Assembly: GCA_958417695.1 (NCBI GenBank)
Contig: CATZDQ010000078.1
Coordinates: 1 to 7,486 of the forward strand
DNA length: 7,486 bases
Source of the DNA: an uncultured Clostridiaceae bacterium
GTDB taxonomy: Bacteria > Bacillota > Clostridia > TANB77 > CAG-508
Reading direction: 5' to 3'
Below, in pieces: positions 4,795 to 7,486 of the stretch (position 1 is its first letter; each line of letters opens with the position of its first letter). The position numbers were made by a program, and so were the translations under genes. The notes beneath the pieces are model-generated. The model had not been told where the DNA came from and searched no databases. It saw nothing but the letters and a program-made list of their open reading frames with translations.

Positions 4795-5652
4795 TTGAGT
4801 AATTTACAAGCAGAAGAATATAAAAATTTCGAAGAAATAAAAAAGAGGAGAGAAGATGGAACAGAATATTGGAATGCAAGGGAGTTAAGTAAGGTTTTAC
4901 AATATACAAAATGGGAAAATTTTGCCAAAGTTATTGATAAGGCAAGATTAGCTTGTCAAAATAGTGGAATCGAAAATATGTATCATTTTCTTGAGGTCAG
5001 GAAAACGATACAAATGCCTAAAAATGCACAAAAAGTAGTGATTGATTATGAACTTTCAAGATATGCGTGTTATTTAATTGTGCAAAATGGAGATCCAAGA
5101 AAAGAAGTGATTGCTTTAGGACAAACATATTTTGCAATTCAAACTAGAAAACAGGAAGTTGCAGATTATTTTAATCAGTTAGATGAAGATAATAAAAGAT
5201 TAGTAGTTCGTGGAGATATAAAACAATGGAACCAAATGTTACTAGAAGTAGCACATAATTCTGGAGTTATAACAAACCAAGAATATGCAGAATTTCAAAA
5301 TGCAGGATATATGGGATTGTATGGGGGACTGACTGTTGAAGATATACATAGTAGAAAAAATCTAAAAGATAAAGAAAAAATACTTGATTTTATGGGAAGT
5401 GAAGAACTAGCAGCAAATTTATTTCGTATTACTCAAACAGAAGCAAAACTTAAAAGAGAAAATGTAAAAAATAAAGAAAAAGCCAATCAGACTCACTATA
5501 CAGTAGGAACAACTGTAAGAAAAGCTATTGAAAATATAGGAGGAACTATGCCAGAAGATTTACCAACACCAGAAAAGAGTATTAAAGAGGTTGAAAAAGA
5601 ACAACTAAAGAAGTTAAAAAATAGAAAGAAAAATTTAATGTTGGATGAATAA
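4795..5652 (+). CDS. dinD: DNA-damage-inducible protein D
   Basis: The protein has 285 residues and closely resembles DinD of Escherichia coli (274 residues). Shared blocks in order include EYWNARELSKVLQY, LSRYACYLIVQNGDP, GQTYFAIQTRKQE, FQNAGYMGLYGGL, ELAANLFRITQTEAKLKR and GGTMPEDLPTP. The N-terminal half corresponds to a BRO-N-like domain. E. coli DinD is SOS-induced and has been reported to inhibit RecA-driven strand exchange; the same role is likely here but untested. The start is a TTG at 4795, nine bases after GGAG (4782-4785). An in-frame TTG at 4780 and ATG at 4786 overlap that ribosome binding site and are rejected. The tail is lysine-rich. The gene appears full length and stands alone. 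dinD is patchily distributed and often found in accessory DNA, which fits the decayed genes on both sides. Confidence 0.93.
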   Translation: MSNLQAEEYKNFEEIKKRREDGTEYWNARELSKVLQYTKWENFAKVIDKARLACQNSGIENMYHFLEVRKTIQMPKNAQKVVIDYELSRYACYLIVQNGDPRKEVIALGQTYFAIQTRKQEVADYFNQLDEDNKRLVVRGDIKQWNQMLLEVAHNSGVITNQEYAEFQNAGYMGLYGGLTVEDIHSRKNLKDKEKILDFMGSEELAANLFRITQTEAKLKRENVKNKEKANQTHYTVGTTVRKAIENIGGTMPEDLPTPEKSIKEVEKEQLKKLKNRKKNLMLDE

Positions 5653-5679
5653 AAATTATGTTTAAGATAATCTAGAAAT

Positions 5680-5711
5680 AAGGAAAGTGTAAAAAATAAG
5701 CATTTCTTTTC
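5680..5711 (+). terminator. Weak candidate terminator after dinD
   Basis: AAGGAAAGTG can pair imperfectly with CATTTCTTTT across an A-rich loop, using several G-U pairs and one mismatch. The T content is in the arm itself rather than after it. It is a poor terminator, listed only because it is the best candidate downstream of dinD. Confidence 0.25.
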
Positions 5712-5852
5712 TATGTATATTATAAAAATATAATCAAAAATTTCCTAATTTTGAATATTAATTTACTTTTTATCTCTAGACGGAATCTTAGAGAGTATAG
5801 AAAAATTGTAAAATTTTTTGTACAGACTCTTAATATAGTGATAGGAAGAAAA

Positions 5853-6090
5853 ATGGAAATTCAAGTCATAGAGAAAACAAATGGAAGAATCAACACAGTA
5901 ATAGGTACAACGATTAAAGAAAGATTAAGTACAGAAAATGTAGTGAAAATATAGTGATTAATTATAAATGGTATAATGGGAAAACGATAGCTGTAATTGC
6001 ACACAAAGCACTACAATTAGCTTTAGATGAATTACAAGAAATATAACATGGGAACAAGCTATTGATATTACTAAAAAAATTTTGAAATAA
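5853..6090 (+). pseudogene. Small doubly frameshifted gene remnant, family unknown
   Basis: Three consecutive open segments in different frames join without a gap. From an ATG at 5853 with AGGAAG just upstream comes a 33-codon piece, MEIQVIEKTNGRINT onward, stopping at 5952-5954. A second piece in another frame reads YKWYNGKTIAVIAHKALQLA and stops at 6044-6046. A third frame continues ITWEQAIDITKKILK to a TAA at 6088-6090. The pieces have protein-like composition and join end to end. Together they would make about 79 residues, as expected of one small gene broken by two frameshifts. I do not recognise the family. Sequencing or assembly error is an alternative to true decay. Confidence 0.45.
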
Positions 6091-6290
6091 AAAAGTTGAG
6101 AAAATGATACTAGCTTGTTACTAACCGATAAAATCTGGTGGAATTTCATAGAGTCAAAAGTACATAAAATTAATTAAAAAAATCAATTAAAGTATTGAAA
6201 CTAGCTAATTACAAAGCTTACCTCATTTAATAGATTTTTTAGATTTTATATGATATAATAAAAAAAACAAAGGAGGAAGGAAAAAACAAA
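6091..6290 (+). promoter_or_regulatory. Upstream region of the SUMF1-like gene
   Basis: A perfect TATAAT at 6254-6259 lies 32 bases before the start codon. The matching -35 position (6231-6236, TAGATT) is a poor fit, so the promoter is weak or uses an activator. The ribosome binding region is a long purine run, AGGAGGAAGG (6271-6280). The second AAGG gives a normal 10-base spacing to the ATG at 6291. An imperfect 13-base direct repeat (6109-6121 and 6200-6212, three mismatches) lies further upstream, with no known role. Confidence 0.4.
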
Positions 6291-7463
6291 ATGGAAGAAA
6301 AGAAAAAAATACAAATAACTAGAATTAGTTTAATAGCACTTATAGCAGTTGTCATTCTTGCAATAGGAATCTTATCTGTTATTCTACTAGGAGGTAAAGA
6401 AGAAACCAAACCGCAAGAAAATATAATAGAAAATAAAGAAGAAAACACACAAATAGAAGAACCAACCAAACCAGAAGAACCAGAAATTGCAAAAGACCCT
6501 TTACCACAGATTGCATTAAATACCATAGCAAAAGAAAATGCAACGATTAATGGTAAGGTACCATGTTATTATAACCCTGTCATTCCTAAAGGGTTTAAAG
6601 CCATAGGAAGCATGCAAGATAGTACCATTACTATGGAAGCCAATTGGGAACAACAAAATGGATATTTAAATGGATTAGTTATAGAAGATGAAAAAGGAAA
6701 CCAATTTGTATGGATACCTGTAGAAAATATGGAGTTATTTCATACAACAGACTGGCAAAAAAATATGCCAAAAGAAAGCATAGACAAAACTTATGTAGAA
6801 CCAGCAGGTAACGAGAAAGAAGAATACACCAACATGTATCAAAAAGTAAGAAAATATGGTGGCTTTTATGTAGGCAGATTTGAAGTAGGAGATGCAGAAG
6901 CCAAAACAGCCAGAACGGAGGTAAAAAACTCTGACAACATGGCCATCAAAAAAGGACTACAAGTATATGACTATGTACCATTTGAACAAACAACTATCCA
7001 TAAAAGAGAAATCATAGGTGCCAAAGAACTAGCTATCAAATTTGGAAAAACCAATCAATATGAAAATATTACCACATCGGTTATGTATGGTGTACAATGG
7101 GACTCTATGCTAAGATTTTTAGCAGGAGACAAGTACAATGTAAATGACAGTTTAACATGGGGAAACTATCCAAATGCCACTTTAGAATATAAAGACTTAC
7201 AAGGAAACACCTATGAAAAACCACAAGGAGAAGCCAGACTATTATTAACAGGTAGTAGTGAAAACACAAAAGCTAAAAACATCTATGATGTAGCAGGTAA
7301 TGTATATGAATGGACAACAGAAACAGCAGGAAATAATGTAAGAGTTGTAAGAGGTGGTTGCTATATGGTAACCATTGGTCAATTAGCAGCAACTAGATAT
7401 GCCTACAATGCAGCAACAGACAATGATGGCCTAGGTTTTAGAATTAGTTTTTGGATAAAGTAA
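6291..7463 (+). CDS. Membrane-anchored extracellular protein with an FGE/SUMF1-like domain
   Basis: The protein has 390 residues. After a basic start, residues 13-34 form a membrane segment (ISLIALIAVVILAIGILSVI region). A Glu/Pro/Lys-rich linker runs to about residue 70 and includes repeated EEPTKPEEPE, so the rest should lie outside the cell. The C-terminal part has the formylglycine-generating-enzyme fold signatures: GLVIEDEKGNQFVWIPV, GGFYVGRFEVG, DVAGNVYEWT (333-342), VVRGGCYM (352-359) and GLGFRISFWI at the end. True FGE enzymes have two catalytic cysteines in a G-G-S-Y-x-C-x4-C context. Here those positions are Val360 and Leu365, so sulfatase activation is unlikely and a structural or binding role is more probable. 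Related proteins with a PKGF segment before the domain are frequent in gut Clostridia, from general knowledge. The gene is complete and there is no sulfatase nearby. Confidence 0.85.
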   Translation: MEEKKKIQITRISLIALIAVVILAIGILSVILLGGKEETKPQENIIENKEENTQIEEPTKPEEPEIAKDPLPQIALNTIAKENATINGKVPCYYNPVIPKGFKAIGSMQDSTITMEANWEQQNGYLNGLVIEDEKGNQFVWIPVENMELFHTTDWQKNMPKESIDKTYVEPAGNEKEEYTNMYQKVRKYGGFYVGRFEVGDAEAKTARTEVKNSDNMAIKKGLQVYDYVPFEQTTIHKREIIGAKELAIKFGKTNQYENITTSVMYGVQWDSMLRFLAGDKYNVNDSLTWGNYPNATLEYKDLQGNTYEKPQGEARLLLTGSSENTKAKNIYDVAGNVYEWTTETAGNNVRVVRGGCYMVTIGQLAATRYAYNAATDNDGLGFRISFWIK

Positions 7464-7486
7464 TGGGGATTGGCTTATTTTGTTTT

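Noticed and set aside
6239..6526. Minus-strand frame opposite the start of the surface protein
   Set aside because: It is antisense to the membrane anchor and linker of a clear gene; the Ser-rich run is the complement of the acidic linker codons.
1..7486. CRISPR array or diversity-generating retroelement
   Set aside because: I found no regularly spaced repeats, no Cas gene, no reverse transcriptase and no template/variable repeat pair in the window.

Overview
The window is AT-rich, low-GC Gram-positive DNA. It has AAGGAGG-type ribosome binding sites, TTGACA/TATAAT promoters with 17-18 base spacers, tRNA genes with an encoded CCA, and hairpin-plus-T terminators. This fits a member of the Clostridia or a relative, probably an uncultured gut lineage. 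Naming the genus from this sequence would be a guess.

Layout, left to right. (1) Bases 1-1156 look like the end of an accessory element. They hold the C-terminal end of an unrecognised protein with its own terminator, about 450 bases of AT-rich leader DNA, and a two-gene operon of small unrecognised proteins closed by a strong terminator. These genes are visibly less AT-rich than those at 2900-4400. (2) Bases 1157-1380 hold a decayed open stretch with a motif resembling the C-terminus of ISL3-type transposases. (3) Bases 1391-2640 look like core chromosome on the minus strand: a tRNA-Met/tRNA-Tyr operon with a near-perfect promoter and a terminator, then a stand-alone GT51 peptidoglycan glycosyltransferase with its own promoter and terminator. 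(4) Bases 2707-4373 form an acetyltransferase cluster on the plus strand: a COG3981-like GNAT protein behind a structured leader, a second short GNAT protein, and a GNAT gene cut off after 42 codons. (5) Bases 4374-5652 hold a degraded stretch and then a full-length dinD gene, whose promoter spacer contains a LexA-box-like palindrome. (6) Bases 5653-6290 hold a small, doubly frameshifted gene remnant. (7) Bases 6291-7463 encode a membrane-anchored extracellular protein with a formylglycine-generating-enzyme-like (SUMF1) domain that lacks the catalytic cysteine pair.

The genes do not form one pathway. The window reads as a chromosomal tRNA/cell-wall segment flanked on both sides by accessory DNA with decayed genes. 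The most notable structure is the 5' leader at 2742-2912. A promoter is followed by several possible stems and two or three tiny reading frames. The last two overlap as TAATG inside an intrinsic terminator hairpin, and the final one ends two bases before the acetyltransferase start. This layout suggests control by translation-dependent attenuation, possibly by a ribosome-acting drug, but that function is inferred.
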